Of a stretch of DNA of 64,000 nt, positions 1 through 10,177 are shown in pieces; position 1 is the stretch's first letter; each line of letters opens with the position of its first letter. The translations under genes and the position numbers were made by a program. The notes under the pieces are model-generated. The model was not told the DNA's origin. It did no database searches and saw only the letters and a list, made by a program, of their open reading frames with translations. Source of the DNA: Methanococcoides sp. AM1. Lineage in GTDB: Archaea > Halobacteriota > Methanosarcinia > Methanosarcinales > Methanosarcinaceae. The stretch is from positions 1-64,000 of the forward strand of contig NZ_CAAGSW010000004.1 of the NCBI RefSeq assembly GCF_900774055.1, read 5' to 3'.

Positions 1-127
1 AATACAAAATTGTGAACTTGGAAAAAAGAGGTCCAGTAGATCATTCAGAAGTTTATTCATTATTAAATCGTTCATCAATTGCTGGAATAACAAATACCAG
101 TACAAAATCCAAATCATGCACAATTGT
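1..127 (+). repeat. Perfect 127-bp direct repeat, copy 1 (copy 2 at 310-436)
   Basis: Bases 1-127 and 310-436 are identical, at an offset of 309 bp (103 codons). The frame is kept and the repeated unit corresponds to one Ig-like domain start. Copy 1 begins at the window edge, so the repeat may extend further left. Perfect identity at synonymous sites means a recent duplication or active gene conversion. Confidence 0.95.
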
Positions 128-3100
128 AGTTTTGGATTCTGAAACTCAAAAACTGGTTGCAAATACAACGAGTGATCTAAATGGTCAATTCATAATTCCC
201 GATCTCCCTAATGGACAATACACTCTAATTGCAGTCAATGAAACTCCAATGGGAACTTCAATAATTCCATATAACAAGGAGCTTAATCTGGAAATTAATA
301 ATTCTGATGAATACAAAATTGTGAACTTGGAAAAAAGAGGTCCAGTAGATCATTCAGAAGTTTATTCATTATTAAATCGTTCATCAATTGCTGGAATAAC
401 AAATACCAGTACAAAATCCAAATCATGCACAATTGTTCTGCTTAAAGAAAAGGGACAAATCTCTCTACCGATTGCTAATTTCTCAATCAATACAACATAC
501 GGTGACTGCCCCTTAGATGTTCAATTCAACGATCTCTCAGAAAACGCAACCTCGTGGTACTGGGATTTCGGTGACAACTTCACTTCTACAGAACAAAATC
601 CTGTACACACATATAACAGTGTTGGATTCTTCAATGTAAAACTTACTGCGACCAACCCTAAAGGAAGTGACATTGAAAGGAAGATCAGCCTGATCACAAG
701 CAATTTGCCAGAGGAAAACAAGACCAAAAACGTCCTTTTCCTTGTTCTTGGCGCTGAAGAGACCTACATGACAAAGCAGGCTGTTAAAGATATGGCCATG
801 GAAGACTATGTCGATGTTTATGGCAGCTATCGTGAAAATAGAGTGGAGATCTTCTACACACCATTTAATGATAGCATCGACATGAGCAAGTATGACGTTG
901 TTTTCATCAGCTGGAAAGGAGGCATGAGTTTCCTGGGTGCAAACCTCAAACCACAGGTTCAGGAAATGATCAGTGAAACAAATCCGGGAACCTTTGTGTA
1001 TGACCACAATTATGACCTTGAAGAGTTCAGCAACATAAATTATGTGAATCATACAGAACATCCATATCTTGAAGATTACTGGATGGAACAGTATGACAAC
1101 AATATCGTTCGCCTGATCACCTACCTTTCAGTGGTTGACCTTTCAGAGCCCTTCACAAATTATACAGGACCTATCAAGATAGAAGAACCATCAATAACCC
1201 CAACCACTGGGATCGTCCACCCGGATGCAGGATACGAAATATTCGAAGACCTGGATTCTTACCTGGAGTGGTACTCTGATGATGACGGAAAACATCATGT
1301 ATACAATCCTGACAACTACACCGTTGGCGTAACGTTCTTTGAAGGCCATGACGGCGACCTGTGTGACGGTGTTACCGAAGCACTTATCGAAGAGCTGGAA
1401 TCAAGAGGCATCAACGTAATACCTGCATTCCGCCCCAGTGTAATTTATGACATGGATGATGCTGAATCGTATTTCAAAGCTGACAATGAATGGAAGGTCA
1501 ATGCATTCATTGATGTGGGAATGGGCGTATCAAGCATGTCCTCTTACGTATGGCAGACTGAAGCTCTTCAGGAGATGGAAGTCCCTGTGATCAATGGTAT
1601 CCAGTATCAGGGTACTATCAAGGAATGGGAAGAATCCGTCAGCGGACAAGATGGAAGATTCCAGTATCAGATTCCTATCATGGAGATTGGTGGTGAGATC
1701 GAATCCATTGTCATAGGAGGAAAAGAATATAATGAGGAAATGGATGCCTGGACCTTCCAACCAATAGATTATCAGATGAAATGGATGGTAGACCGTACGG
1801 TTCGCTGGATGGATCTGCAGCACATTAAAAACGAAGACAAAAGAGTTGCCATAATCTACTATAACCACGGCAAACAGGGTGCTTTAGTAGCTGCAAATCT
1901 TGATGTTGCACCAAGTATACCTAATCTTCTAAGTGCAATGAACGAATCAGGTTACGATCTGGATGGAATGAACCTCAATAGATCTGAATTCCTTGAACTT
2001 GTGCTCCAGCAGGGCAGGAATATCGGAGTTTGGGCTCCTGGTGAACTTGAATACATGGTAGAGAACTATGAAGTGGAACTTCTGCCTGTGGAAACATATC
2101 AGGAATGGTTCGATGAACTTGAACCTGCTGCACGCCAGAGTGTAATTGATACATGGGGCGAAGCTCCGGGTCAGGGAATGGTCTATGAAAATGAATCCGG
2201 CCAGTACTTTGTGTTCCCGAAGATCGAAGTTGGAAATGTGCTCATTGCACCACAACCCCCACGAGGCCTTACAATAAATGATACAATGCTGTATCACGAC
2301 CAATCAGTTCCACCATCACACAACTACATTGCTTTCTACCTGTGGCTGAACAAGGAACAGGCTGAAGGAGGTTTCGATACTGATGCTGTCGTACATTTCG
2401 GAAGACACGGTACACAGGAATGGCTGGACGGTAAAGGAGTTGGGCTCTCTGTCAAAGAATGCTGGCCAGCTCTCCTGATACAGGATATGCCTGTTGTTTA
2501 CCTCTATGATGTCGGAGGTATCGGAGAAGGCATAACCGCAAAGAGAAGAGGTAATGCAGTGATGATAGACCATCTTACTGCACCTATAGTCAATTCAGGA
2601 CTTTACGGAAACTTAACTCAGCTTCATGATGCAATGCATAATTATGAAGAAGGTGAAGGTTCTTCTAAACAGACATATAAAAACTCCATAATTAACTACT
2701 ACGAAGATCTTAATTTTGAGCAGGATCTGGATGTTTCACCCGAAGAACTTTCCGCAATGGATAACGACACATTTGACAATTTCATTCTCTATGGTCCGGT
2801 ACACGACTATCTGCACGAGATATCATCTTCATATATGCCTTATGGTCTTCACATACTTGGCGAAGATATGAGCGATGAAGGTCTCGTTGCAATGGTCAAA
2901 TCAATGCTTGGAAACGACTTCAGGGAACATGTCAATGCAACAGGCCTCTGCGAAGATCCTGATGAATTGAGTCCTGCACACTCTCCAAATGCTCTTGATG
3001 CTTTGCTTGAAGATGTTGTGGTGAATGGAAACAATTCAATGGATGTTGTTATTGATGTTTTCAACATTGACTATTCATCCGGTCAGTATTATTCAAATGT

Positions 3101-5555
3101 AACATCAAATGACTCCGGAGCTTACGACATCAAATTTGTAAAAGATGGTAAATACACAGTCTATGCATTCAAAGAAGTTGCAGATGGATGGTTAACCGGA
3201 AGTGAATACATCACTGCTGAAGGCGGAAAAGCTATACCTGACATCAATATAAACCTTTCAAAGAACGGAACGGGCACTACCAATCAGGAGCTTGAATACG
3301 TACTCGACCTTATGGAAGCAAATCCACAGGTAGAAGTATCTGGTTCTGTTGAAATTTTCGGACGAGCTCAATATTCAGCTATGAGTTCCCTATATGCCAA
3401 AAATACGACTAAACTGCTTCTCCAACAAGATGGAAAAATAATTGACATGCAACAGTCAGATTCAACAGGAAACTACACATTCACAGGAGTTTGTGACGGT
3501 GAATATGACATTACGGCACTGTATTATAGTGAAGGCAGAGATAACTGGTATCTTACAACCGAAAATATTGAAATAAATTCAACTGAATCTTCCAAGGCTA
3601 ACCTTGACCTTGTTATGTATAAGGACAATGATGCGGGAGTTATTGTCAATTCCCTTCTTGGAGAAGTTTCGGGTATCTGCCAGGATCAAACTCAAATTGC
3701 TGAACCAGATTGCACTGTTGTAATAATCAGGCGTCTCACTGATGAACAGCTAACTGTTGTCAACGACCTCTATAGTGCAATAGACTATTCTAATGCATTA
3801 AAAGCATCTACACAAGCCGAACTTGACAGTATGATCAATGCCCTTGACGGAAAGTACATCCCGCCAGCATTGGGTGATGATCCTACAAGAAGCCCTGATG
3901 AAGTACTGCCTACAGGAAAGAACTTCTTCGCATTTAACCCGAACATTGTTCCAACAAAGGAATCCTGGGAAATGGGTAAGGAGCTCGTTGATCAATTCCT
4001 GGAAGAATGGAAGGCAAATCATGATGGAGAGTATCCTGAAAAGGTCGGATTTGTAATGTGGTCTTCCGAATCCATGAGGCATAAGGGTGTCATGGAAGCT
4101 GAAATAATGTACCTGCTGGGTGTGGAACCAGACTATAGCTCATCCGGTAAAGTGGAGGGAGTCAAACTCATTCCAGAAGCGGAACTAGGCAGGCCAAGGA
4201 TCGATGTAGTTGTCACTACGACAGGTGTCTATCGTGACAACTGGAAATGGCAGATCCAGCTTATGGACAGGGCAGTAAGACTTGCAGCAGAAGCAGAAAG
4301 CACCACATATGACAACTACGTAAAGGAGCATTCAGACACTATCTATGATGCTCTTATAGCCACAGGAAGTTACACTTCATCCGATGCCAGAGATCTTTCA
4401 AAATGCAGGATATTTGGTCCGGACGATGGAAGCTGGGGTATCGGTGGCCTGACCAATGCAGTTGATGCAAGTGGTAGTTGGACCGAGGAAGAGAAACTTG
4501 CAAACCTTTACATCAACTCTATGAGTTACGCCTACGGTGACAATATATGGGCTTTCAAGGACACAGAAGTATTCAAGAATGCACTTGCAGATACCGAAGC
4601 TGTGTTGTTCAGCAGAAGCGGCAATTCCGGCCGTGGAAGTAGCAGTGTGATCTTTGACCATACCTATGAGTTCTTCGGAGGTTTCGGAATGGCAGTCAGG
4701 AATGTCTCCGGCGATACTCCGGAAATGTTCATTGTGAACCTGAAGGATCCAAACCAGGCAATGACAGAAACACTTGGTGCTTTCCTTGCAAGGGATCTGC
4801 GTTCTACATACTGGAACCCTACATGGATCGAAGGCATGATGCAACACGGATATGTTGGTGCAAGCGAATTAGATCGGATGCTGGAAGACTTCTGGGGACT
4901 TAACGTAATGCTTCCGGATGAGGTTACCGCCGACATGTGGAACGAAATGTATACCGTCTACATGGAAGACAAATACGGCCTTGGACTTGATGATTGGTTC
5001 GAAGCTGAAAACCCGTGGGCAGAGCAATCAATGCAAGCAAGGATGATCGAGGCCATACGTAAAGGATACTGGGATGCATCTGATGAGGTACTTCAAAGCC
5101 TTGTGAGTGAATATGCAGAATCCATGGTCAGAAATGGTGTTACATGCTGTCATCATACTTGTGGAAATATTATGTTCGATGATTATGTACAGGGTATAAT
5201 GTCTGTACCAGGTGTTGTTTCACAGGAAACCATCGACAAATATAATGAATTGATGCAGGACGCAACACATCGTTATCCTGAAACGAGTTCCCACAAGAGC
5301 AGTTCGAACACACCTTCTGCAAACATAGTCAATAGCACAAGCACAAGCAATGATGCAGCCGGTTATGGAACTGCTACAGAACAGGCATCTGCAGTGGATG
5401 ACAACTATGTGGAAGGATACGAGATGAAAAAGGAATCAAGCTCTGAAGAGAACGCCTCCTCGAGTGGTTTCTCAGGATCTGATGTGATCGCTACTGCAGT
5501 TGTTCTTGTTGCTGTAGGAACTATCATATATGGATTCCGCAGGCAAAGACTCTAA
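1..5555 (+). CDS. Surface-anchored CobN-like chelatase, 5' end outside window
   Basis: The reading frame is open to the left edge, so the true start lies upstream; at least 1850 codons are present. The N-terminal part holds a carboxypeptidase-regulatory-like beta domain (about nt 60-340) whose first third is repeated. A PKD domain follows at nt 465-700 (WYWDFGDN and HTY motifs). The CobN/magnesium-chelatase H-subunit fold starts near nt 727. It shows CobN-family motifs HFGRHGTQEWLDGKG (nt 2395-2440), AKRRGNAVMIDHLTAP and LGRPRIDVVVTTTGVYRDNW. The fold is interrupted at about nt 3020-3640 by two further beta-sandwich domains. The C-terminus has a Ser/Asn-rich linker, one membrane helix (about nt 5480-5540) and a basic end (FRRQRL), so the chelatase domain should sit outside the cell. 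Bacterial CobN inserts cobalt into hydrogenobyrinic diamide in the cytoplasm; an extracellular version may act on scavenged tetrapyrroles, but this is inference. The family call is firm, the reaction unknown. Confidence 0.85.
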   Translation, partial: YKIVNLEKRGPVDHSEVYSLLNRSSIAGITNTSTKSKSCTIVVLDSETQKLVANTTSDLNGQFIIPDLPNGQYTLIAVNETPMGTSIIPYNKELNLEINNSDEYKIVNLEKRGPVDHSEVYSLLNRSSIAGITNTSTKSKSCTIVLLKEKGQISLPIANFSINTTYGDCPLDVQFNDLSENATSWYWDFGDNFTSTEQNPVHTYNSVGFFNVKLTATNPKGSDIERKISLITSNLPEENKTKNVLFLVLGAEETYMTKQAVKDMAMEDYVDVYGSYRENRVEIFYTPFNDSIDMSKYDVVFISWKGGMSFLGANLKPQVQEMISETNPGTFVYDHNYDLEEFSNINYVNHTEHPYLEDYWMEQYDNNIVRLITYLSVVDLSEPFTNYTGPIKIEEPSITPTTGIVHPDAGYEIFEDLDSYLEWYSDDDGKHHVYNPDNYTVGVTFFEGHDGDLCDGVTEALIEELESRGINVIPAFRPSVIYDMDDAESYFKADNEWKVNAFIDVGMGVSSMSSYVWQTEALQEMEVPVINGIQYQGTIKEWEESVSGQDGRFQYQIPIMEIGGEIESIVIGGKEYNEEMDAWTFQPIDYQMKWMVDRTVRWMDLQHIKNEDKRVAIIYYNHGKQGALVAANLDVAPSIPNLLSAMNESGYDLDGMNLNRSEFLELVLQQGRNIGVWAPGELEYMVENYEVELLPVETYQEWFDELEPAARQSVIDTWGEAPGQGMVYENESGQYFVFPKIEVGNVLIAPQPPRGLTINDTMLYHDQSVPPSHNYIAFYLWLNKEQAEGGFDTDAVVHFGRHGTQEWLDGKGVGLSVKECWPALLIQDMPVVYLYDVGGIGEGITAKRRGNAVMIDHLTAPIVNSGLYGNLTQLHDAMHNYEEGEGSSKQTYKNSIINYYEDLNFEQDLDVSPEELSAMDNDTFDNFILYGPVHDYLHEISSSYMPYGLHILGEDMSDEGLVAMVKSMLGNDFREHVNATGLCEDPDELSPAHSPNALDALLEDVVVNGNNSMDVVIDVFNIDYSSGQYYSNVTSNDSGAYDIKFVKDGKYTVYAFKEVADGWLTGSEYITAEGGKAIPDININLSKNGTGTTNQELEYVLDLMEANPQVEVSGSVEIFGRAQYSAMSSLYAKNTTKLLLQQDGKIIDMQQSDSTGNYTFTGVCDGEYDITALYYSEGRDNWYLTTENIEINSTESSKANLDLVMYKDNDAGVIVNSLLGEVSGICQDQTQIAEPDCTVVIIRRLTDEQLTVVNDLYSAIDYSNALKASTQAELDSMINALDGKYIPPALGDDPTRSPDEVLPTGKNFFAFNPNIVPTKESWEMGKELVDQFLEEWKANHDGEYPEKVGFVMWSSESMRHKGVMEAEIMYLLGVEPDYSSSGKVEGVKLIPEAELGRPRIDVVVTTTGVYRDNWKWQIQLMDRAVRLAAEAESTTYDNYVKEHSDTIYDALIATGSYTSSDARDLSKCRIFGPDDGSWGIGGLTNAVDASGSWTEEEKLANLYINSMSYAYGDNIWAFKDTEVFKNALADTEAVLFSRSGNSGRGSSSVIFDHTYEFFGGFGMAVRNVSGDTPEMFIVNLKDPNQAMTETLGAFLARDLRSTYWNPTWIEGMMQHGYVGASELDRMLEDFWGLNVMLPDEVTADMWNEMYTVYMEDKYGLGLDDWFEAENPWAEQSMQARMIEAIRKGYWDASDEVLQSLVSEYAESMVRNGVTCCHHTCGNIMFDDYVQGIMSVPGVVSQETIDKYNELMQDATHRYPETSSHKSSSNTPSANIVNSTSTSNDAAGYGTATEQASAVDDNYVEGYEMKKESSSEENASSSGFSGSDVIATAVVLVAVGTIIYGFRRQRL
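310..436 (+). repeat. Perfect 127-bp direct repeat, copy 2
   Basis: Second copy of bases 1-127. After base 436 the two sequences diverge at once (VLLKEKG against VVLDSET), so copy 2 encodes a truncated Ig-like domain that joins directly to the PKD domain. Confidence 0.95.
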
Positions 5556-5564
5556 AGGATAAGT

Positions 5565-5605
5565 GGCATCCTTAAATGGATGCCTGTTTCTTTTTTATTT
5601 TTTAT
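5565..5605 (+). terminator. Hairpin plus poly-T terminator of the CobN-like gene
   Basis: A perfect 7-bp stem (GGCATCC at 5565-5571, GGATGCC at 5578-5584) with a 6-nt loop is followed by a long T-rich tract (5586-5610). It lies between two convergent genes. Confidence 0.8.
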
Positions 5606-5634
5606 TTTTAATAGCTTAATTATTCATTCATCCA

Positions 5635-6570
5635 TTAAGCAAAGATTATTTCCAACCCATCCTTCAGATATGGATACATCGCATCAGTGTAACCATGTGC
5701 TGTGCCATCAACTGTTCCGAATGACTTTGGTTCTTCTGCTTTTTCGAATGTACTCATAGCTGCATCGTAAGGAATGATCGTGTCGTTGAGCGAGTGTATC
5801 ATCACAAAAGGACGTGGAGATATGCCACCAACATAGTTGTCAGGGTCAATGGATACGTAAAGATCATAAGCTGCCTGATCAATTACCTCTTCCCGGTCGA
5901 GAGAATCAGATCCATATCCGCTTGTACTTATGCCTATAACACCGGAGATGGACTCATCGATTGACGTTGCAATGATAGCAAACCTTCCACCATTGCTAGA
6001 ACCAAGCATTGCTATCTTCGAGTCATCGACCCTCGCCTGATCACGTAGCACATCTGAAGCCATCAGTGCATCATATACCATAAGGAATTCTACAGGTTCA
6101 GCACCGTTCCTGAAGAGCATTATATCATTTTCCACATTCACTGAACCAAGATTTCGCTGGTCTATGACGATTGATGCATAGCCCATATCGGCCAGCAGCA
6201 CAGAAAGGCCATGTTCGTCCTCTTTAGTAACTCCCGCACCAGGTAATATGATAACGCCAGGAACTGTATTGCTATCATTATTGCCTGTTTTGGGAATGGT
6301 CAGAAGGGAATTCACTTCCGTTTCCCTGCTTGTGTAAGAAATGGTCTTTACAACATAACCAGAGTTGGAATTATCAAGATTGATGACGGAATATTCAAGT
6401 TCTTCACGCTCAGGATATGACAACAAGCCATCATCTGTCATTGTCCATTGATCTTCCTGACCACTATAGAAGAGACCATAAAAACCTGCGAGTAGAAGTG
6501 AAACACCGATAAGAAGTACAACGTTGTTGTGACGTTTTAGAAAAGTTTGCTTTGGTTCGATCTTAGCCAT
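5635..6570 (-). CDS. Membrane-anchored alpha/beta hydrolase
   Basis: A 311-residue protein with an N-terminal signal-anchor helix (residues about 15-33), so the hydrolase domain probably faces outside. The alpha/beta-hydrolase triad is visible: nucleophile elbow LGSSNGG (Ser near residue 192), Asp in HSLNDTIIPYD and His in GTAHGYTD. It resembles dienelactone-hydrolase or acylaminoacyl-peptidase type proteins; the substrate cannot be read from sequence. It sits downstream of cdhE in the same orientation, but a terminator separates them, so it is probably a separate unit. Confidence 0.75.
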   Translation of the reverse strand: MAKIEPKQTFLKRHNNVVLLIGVSLLLAGFYGLFYSGQEDQWTMTDDGLLSYPEREELEYSVINLDNSNSGYVVKTISYTSRETEVNSLLTIPKTGNNDSNTVPGVIILPGAGVTKEDEHGLSVLLADMGYASIVIDQRNLGSVNVENDIMLFRNGAEPVEFLMVYDALMASDVLRDQARVDDSKIAMLGSSNGGRFAIIATSIDESISGVIGISTSGYGSDSLDREEVIDQAAYDLYVSIDPDNYVGGISPRPFVMIHSLNDTIIPYDAAMSTFEKAEEPKSFGTVDGTAHGYTDAMYPYLKDGLEIIFA

Positions 6571-6589
6571 AGCTAGATAAATGGTAGTA

Positions 6590-6630
6590 CAATAAAAAAA
6601 AGGTTTTCCGTGCCAGAGCTGACACGGATA
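6590..6630 (-). terminator. Terminator of the cdh operon
   Basis: Downstream of the cdhE stop (minus strand) a short GC-rich hairpin (CCGTG/CACGG, 6608-6627) is followed by a run of T residues on the minus strand (6592-6600 read as A on plus). Confidence 0.65.
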
Positions 6631-6642
6631 GGATAAATAGAT

Positions 6643-8052
6643 TTATTTCTTTGGTGGCCAGTTCTGTTCCATCCAGCCAGGAAGTCTTCCTGAATCTGCC
6701 GGACCGATCATAACAGCGGCACCAGTTTCGTCTTCCACATCACCCTGAAGACGTGCTGCAAGTCCCGGAAGTACAATGACATTGTTATTGAGCTTCTCCT
6801 TCATGTCGAAGCCTGCATCTTCCAGTCCCTTCTTGATCTTTGCAGCTGTGAGCTGACCGCCTGCTACAGCAGCTTCCACACCAATACCATCGGTGTCGAT
6901 AGCTGTAAGGTAGCAGTCAATGCCATTGGATGACAGATCGCTCTCTACAGTGTAGTACGTCAGTGCGAAGTTGGTTGTGACAAGCATAGGTGAATCTGCT
7001 GTTGGTGAACCTACCTCATAGACTGCCGGATCTACTGTGACCGGCTTACGTGGGTCGGTGTAGATGGTGTCACGAATGTGAACTTCTGGAAGCTGTGCGT
7101 ATCCCTCGATACTGTGGAGTATCATGATATCGCCGTACTTGACAGTGAACACTGATGCAACCACGGTTTCCCAGTAGGATGCGCTGACATCGTCATCGTG
7201 TGCCATCCATGCTGTAAGAGGTACTGCCATGATTGGGAATGCAATGTCACGATCACCATTGATGCCTGCCCTTCTGATTTTCAGGAAGTTCTGGAAGGTT
7301 GTTCTCAGTCCCTTGCCTGTTGGGAAGGTTCCCGGATCGAGGACAACATCCTCAATACCATTCTCTGAGAATGTCTTAGCCAGTGATTTGAGCATATCAA
7401 GGTCATTTGGTGCGAACACTGTCACAGGAACATTGTATTCCTGTGCAAGAGCTGCAACATCCTGCCAGTTGTCCTTGTTAGCTGCGTAAAGGAGCGGTCT
7501 TTTCTCTGCTGCCACCTCAAGTCCTGCCTTGAGGACTTCAGGGTTGAATGAACAGAGGACCATTGGGAAGTCAGTGGTTTCCATTACTTTCTTTACTGCT
7601 GCTGCGAACTTTGCAGGATCGTCTGAAATGCTGCGCACTGCGATCATGTCAAGTGTCAGGAAATCTCCTACATAGAATTTCTTGAAGTCCTGGATCTTGT
7701 TGACTCTTTCAACAAGGTCCTTCTCATCCATAGTGTCCCAGACATCGTATGCAAATGCGGTCTTGTTGAAGAATGTAAGTTTATGGCGGTGCAATACATC
7801 ATCGCCACCAATGCTTACTGCCTTTTCACCGACACCGATCACAACTTCCCTGATCTCAGGTGCAAGAAGTGCTTCCAGCTCAGCATACTTCTTCTTGTAC
7901 TTTCCCTCATTTACAAGAGGTGTACAATCAGTAGCTTTCAATGACCTGTCAATAAGGTGGGATGCAAATGCCATACAGGATGTTTCGCCACACTCACCAC
8001 AGTTGGTGCCCGGAAGGAATTTATAAGCTTCAAGAGGGCTGTTAATTTTCAT
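6643..8052 (-). CDS. cdhE: CODH/ACS complex gamma subunit (large corrinoid iron-sulfur protein)
   Basis: 469 residues, full length for the family. The N-terminus has the 4Fe-4S motif NCGECGETSC plus a fourth Cys (residues about 18-43), which delivers low-potential electrons to the corrinoid cobalt. The central part is a TIM-barrel-like domain and the C-terminal part the corrinoid-binding domain. With CdhD it carries the methyl group between tetrahydrosarcinapterin and the A-cluster of CdhC. It is the last gene of the operon, 3 nt after cdhD. Confidence 0.95.
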   Translation of the reverse strand: MKINSPLEAYKFLPGTNCGECGETSCMAFASHLIDRSLKATDCTPLVNEGKYKKKYAELEALLAPEIREVVIGVGEKAVSIGGDDVLHRHKLTFFNKTAFAYDVWDTMDEKDLVERVNKIQDFKKFYVGDFLTLDMIAVRSISDDPAKFAAAVKKVMETTDFPMVLCSFNPEVLKAGLEVAAEKRPLLYAANKDNWQDVAALAQEYNVPVTVFAPNDLDMLKSLAKTFSENGIEDVVLDPGTFPTGKGLRTTFQNFLKIRRAGINGDRDIAFPIMAVPLTAWMAHDDDVSASYWETVVASVFTVKYGDIMILHSIEGYAQLPEVHIRDTIYTDPRKPVTVDPAVYEVGSPTADSPMLVTTNFALTYYTVESDLSSNGIDCYLTAIDTDGIGVEAAVAGGQLTAAKIKKGLEDAGFDMKEKLNNNVIVLPGLAARLQGDVEDETGAAVMIGPADSGRLPGWMEQNWPPKK

Positions 8053-8055
8053 TTT

Positions 8056-9372
8056 TCACACCTCCGCTCCGATCCAGTTGGAAATGTCGATCTCATCTGC
8101 CTCAATGGAACCATAGAGTGTCTGTGTGATCTCCTTGAGTACCTGTACAGATGTTGGATGCATCATCATGAACATATCGTTTCCTGCAAGTGAGAGTGTA
8201 AGACCTGTGACGATCTCCCAGATAGGACCTCTGTACTCACGTGGACCCCAGTCGGAATCCTGGCTGAGTGGAGATTCCTTCATCCATGACTCACGGGCAC
8301 CCCATGCATTGGTAGTACCGGAAGACATTGGGAATGTCAGTTCTTCATCACCCATAAGACCTGCAAGCCTTATACGTTCCATGTTAGTGTAAGCATAGTC
8401 CAGACCGTAACCAAGAGCTGCGGTTGTCGGGTCCATTACGATGCTGTCCCTTGGGACACCACACTGCTTCATGAGCTTCCTGTTGAGTTCCTTCTGTGCG
8501 TTGATCTCAAGCTGTGTCCATGAAAGTACTGCATGGCCGTGGTCTGTTGCAGCCTTTGCAACCCTTTCGTAATCAAGGTTGAGACTTGCAGATGCCAGAA
8601 GTACACGTTCGCCTTCTGCGACCTCAGCTGCCTTTTCGAGAACCTCAGGGTCCTTCTGTGGGTTACCTGAACCACCGATGACAATAGGTACGTCAACTGC
8701 CTGGAGGACATCCTCTACGACCTTTGCTGCTTCCCTTGCAGGTGTATCGTTGATGAGAGGATCTGTTGAGATAAGGTGTATGGTAACCATATCTGCATTG
8801 AAGTCACGTACGACCTTCTTTGCCCATTCCGCAGGATCGTTCATGACATCTTCATAGTTGCCTTTGACAGATTTTGCCATTCCGATAGGCATATCGAAGA
8901 CATCCATTGTAACGTAGTTGCGGTGTGGCATTTCAGCATCGAAGTAATATGGAAGTGCATTCTCGCCACCCAGAGTTACAGTGCTCTTCCTTGAGCCACC
9001 ATCTGCTGATGTGGCACCAAGGGTCACTTCCTGGATAGGAGTTGCCCATTCGCTCATCTTAGAAACATCGAACTTTGCAGGAATGAGATCCTGTATCCTG
9101 GACTGTCCGGCTACAGGTGCCTGTGGAAGTCCGCCCATGGATGCAGCAAAAAGCTGGTCAACAGGGTATCCCAACATCCTTGCGATGTTTGCGACATGTA
9201 ATGAGATCTGTGCTGCTTCATGACCAAGTGCATAGGCCATAGCAGGATTAAGACCTCCGCCTCCACTGATATCAAGCTCGATGTCTCCCTCGATGGTCAC
9301 TCCTTCAAGTGACTCGACATCAAGATCTTTTAGAATATCAGTAAGACCTGATAATTTCATCTTATTTGACAT
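8056..9372 (-). CDS. cdhD: CODH/ACS complex delta subunit (small corrinoid protein)
   Basis: 438 residues with the family N-terminus ([16 protein letters not shown]) and a TIM-barrel region containing [13 protein letters not shown] and [14 protein letters not shown]. It partners CdhE in the corrinoid iron-sulfur methyl-carrier of the acetyl-CoA decarbonylase/synthase. The ATG is preceded by a purine-rich site (GGTGGAATTC). It follows cooC by 40 nt and precedes cdhE by 3 nt, the standard order of aceticlastic methanogen cdh operons. Confidence 0.95.
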   Translation of the reverse strand: MSNKMKLSGLTDILKDLDVESLEGVTIEGDIELDISGGGGLNPAMAYALGHEAAQISLHVANIARMLGYPVDQLFAASMGGLPQAPVAGQSRIQDLIPAKFDVSKMSEWATPIQEVTLGATSADGGSRKSTVTLGGENALPYYFDAEMPHRNYVTMDVFDMPIGMAKSVKGNYEDVMNDPAEWAKKVVRDFNADMVTIHLISTDPLINDTPAREAAKVVEDVLQAVDVPIVIGGSGNPQKDPEVLEKAAEVAEGERVLLASASLNLDYERVAKAATDHGHAVLSWTQLEINAQKELNRKLMKQCGVPRDSIVMDPTTAALGYGLDYAYTNMERIRLAGLMGDEELTFPMSSGTTNAWGARESWMKESPLSQDSDWGPREYRGPIWEIVTGLTLSLAGNDMFMMMHPTSVQVLKEITQTLYGSIEADEIDISNWIGAEV

Positions 9373-9412
9373 ATGAATTCCACCATTTGCTTAAATGAAG
9401 TAATGAAAGTTC

Positions 9413-10165
9413 TTATAAACCAAGTTTCTCCGCGATCTTTCCAACCTCTTGTACAGCAACAGACTCGTCAGGAAGATCGAAAAGGGGCAGCCCTTTAAGG
9501 TCTCTTTCTGCGATCATGCTGTCCATCGGAACAGTTCCGATGAGTTCGAGATCAAGATCTGTTGCAGTTTTCTTGATTTCTTCCTTATTGGCATCTGTGA
9601 CCTTGTTCGCAACAACATAGATATTCTTTATGTTGGTCTCAAGCTCCTCGGTAAGTTCCCTGATGCGCTCGGCGGTCCTCAGACCACGTCTTGAGCCATC
9701 GGTAACCACGATGAGATCATCAACATCACGGATGATCTTACGACTGAAATGCTCAAGTCCGGCTTCCGTATCAAGAATAACAACATCATAGTTCTTTACG
9801 ACCTTGTCCATGATACCACGAAGCAGGTTATTGACATAACAATAGCAACCGGAGCCTTCAGGACGACCCATTACGATAAGGTCGTACTTGGGCATCTCCT
9901 CAAGGATCTCATAGATCTTTGATTCGAAGATGGATTCCTTGTTAATGTCAGGAGGGAAGTTGTCCCTTTCATCCTGCATGAACTGCTTCATATCACCGAC
10001 TGTCTTGACAGTCTCGCAACCAAGGGTCTCCGGAAGATTTGTATCCGGGTCAGCGTCGATAGCGAGGACAAGCTTATCAGTTCTTGTAAGATGGCGGATG
10101 AGAAGACTGGTTATTGCAGTCTTCCCTGTTCCACCCTTACCTGTTATTGCAATTACTTTTGTCAC
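9413..10165 (-). CDS. cooC: CO dehydrogenase maturation ATPase CooC-like
   Basis: 250 residues with the MinD/ArsA-type deviant P-loop ITGKGGTGKT at residues 7-16 and a switch region ILDTEAGLEHFSRK. CooC proteins are dimeric ATPases that assist nickel loading of the CODH C-cluster. A CxC pair (GSGCYCYVN) near residue 107 matches the metal-binding Cys pair of the family. It lies between cdhC (12 nt) and cdhD, the position often called cdhX. Confidence 0.9.
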   Translation of the reverse strand: MTKVIAITGKGGTGKTAITSLLIRHLTRTDKLVLAIDADPDTNLPETLGCETVKTVGDMKQFMQDERDNFPPDINKESIFESKIYEILEEMPKYDLIVMGRPEGSGCYCYVNNLLRGIMDKVVKNYDVVILDTEAGLEHFSRKIIRDVDDLIVVTDGSRRGLRTAERIRELTEELETNIKNIYVVANKVTDANKEEIKKTATDLDLELIGTVPMDSMIAERDLKGLPLFDLPDESVAVQEVGKIAEKLGL

Positions 10166-10177
10166 AGAAGGCCTCGT

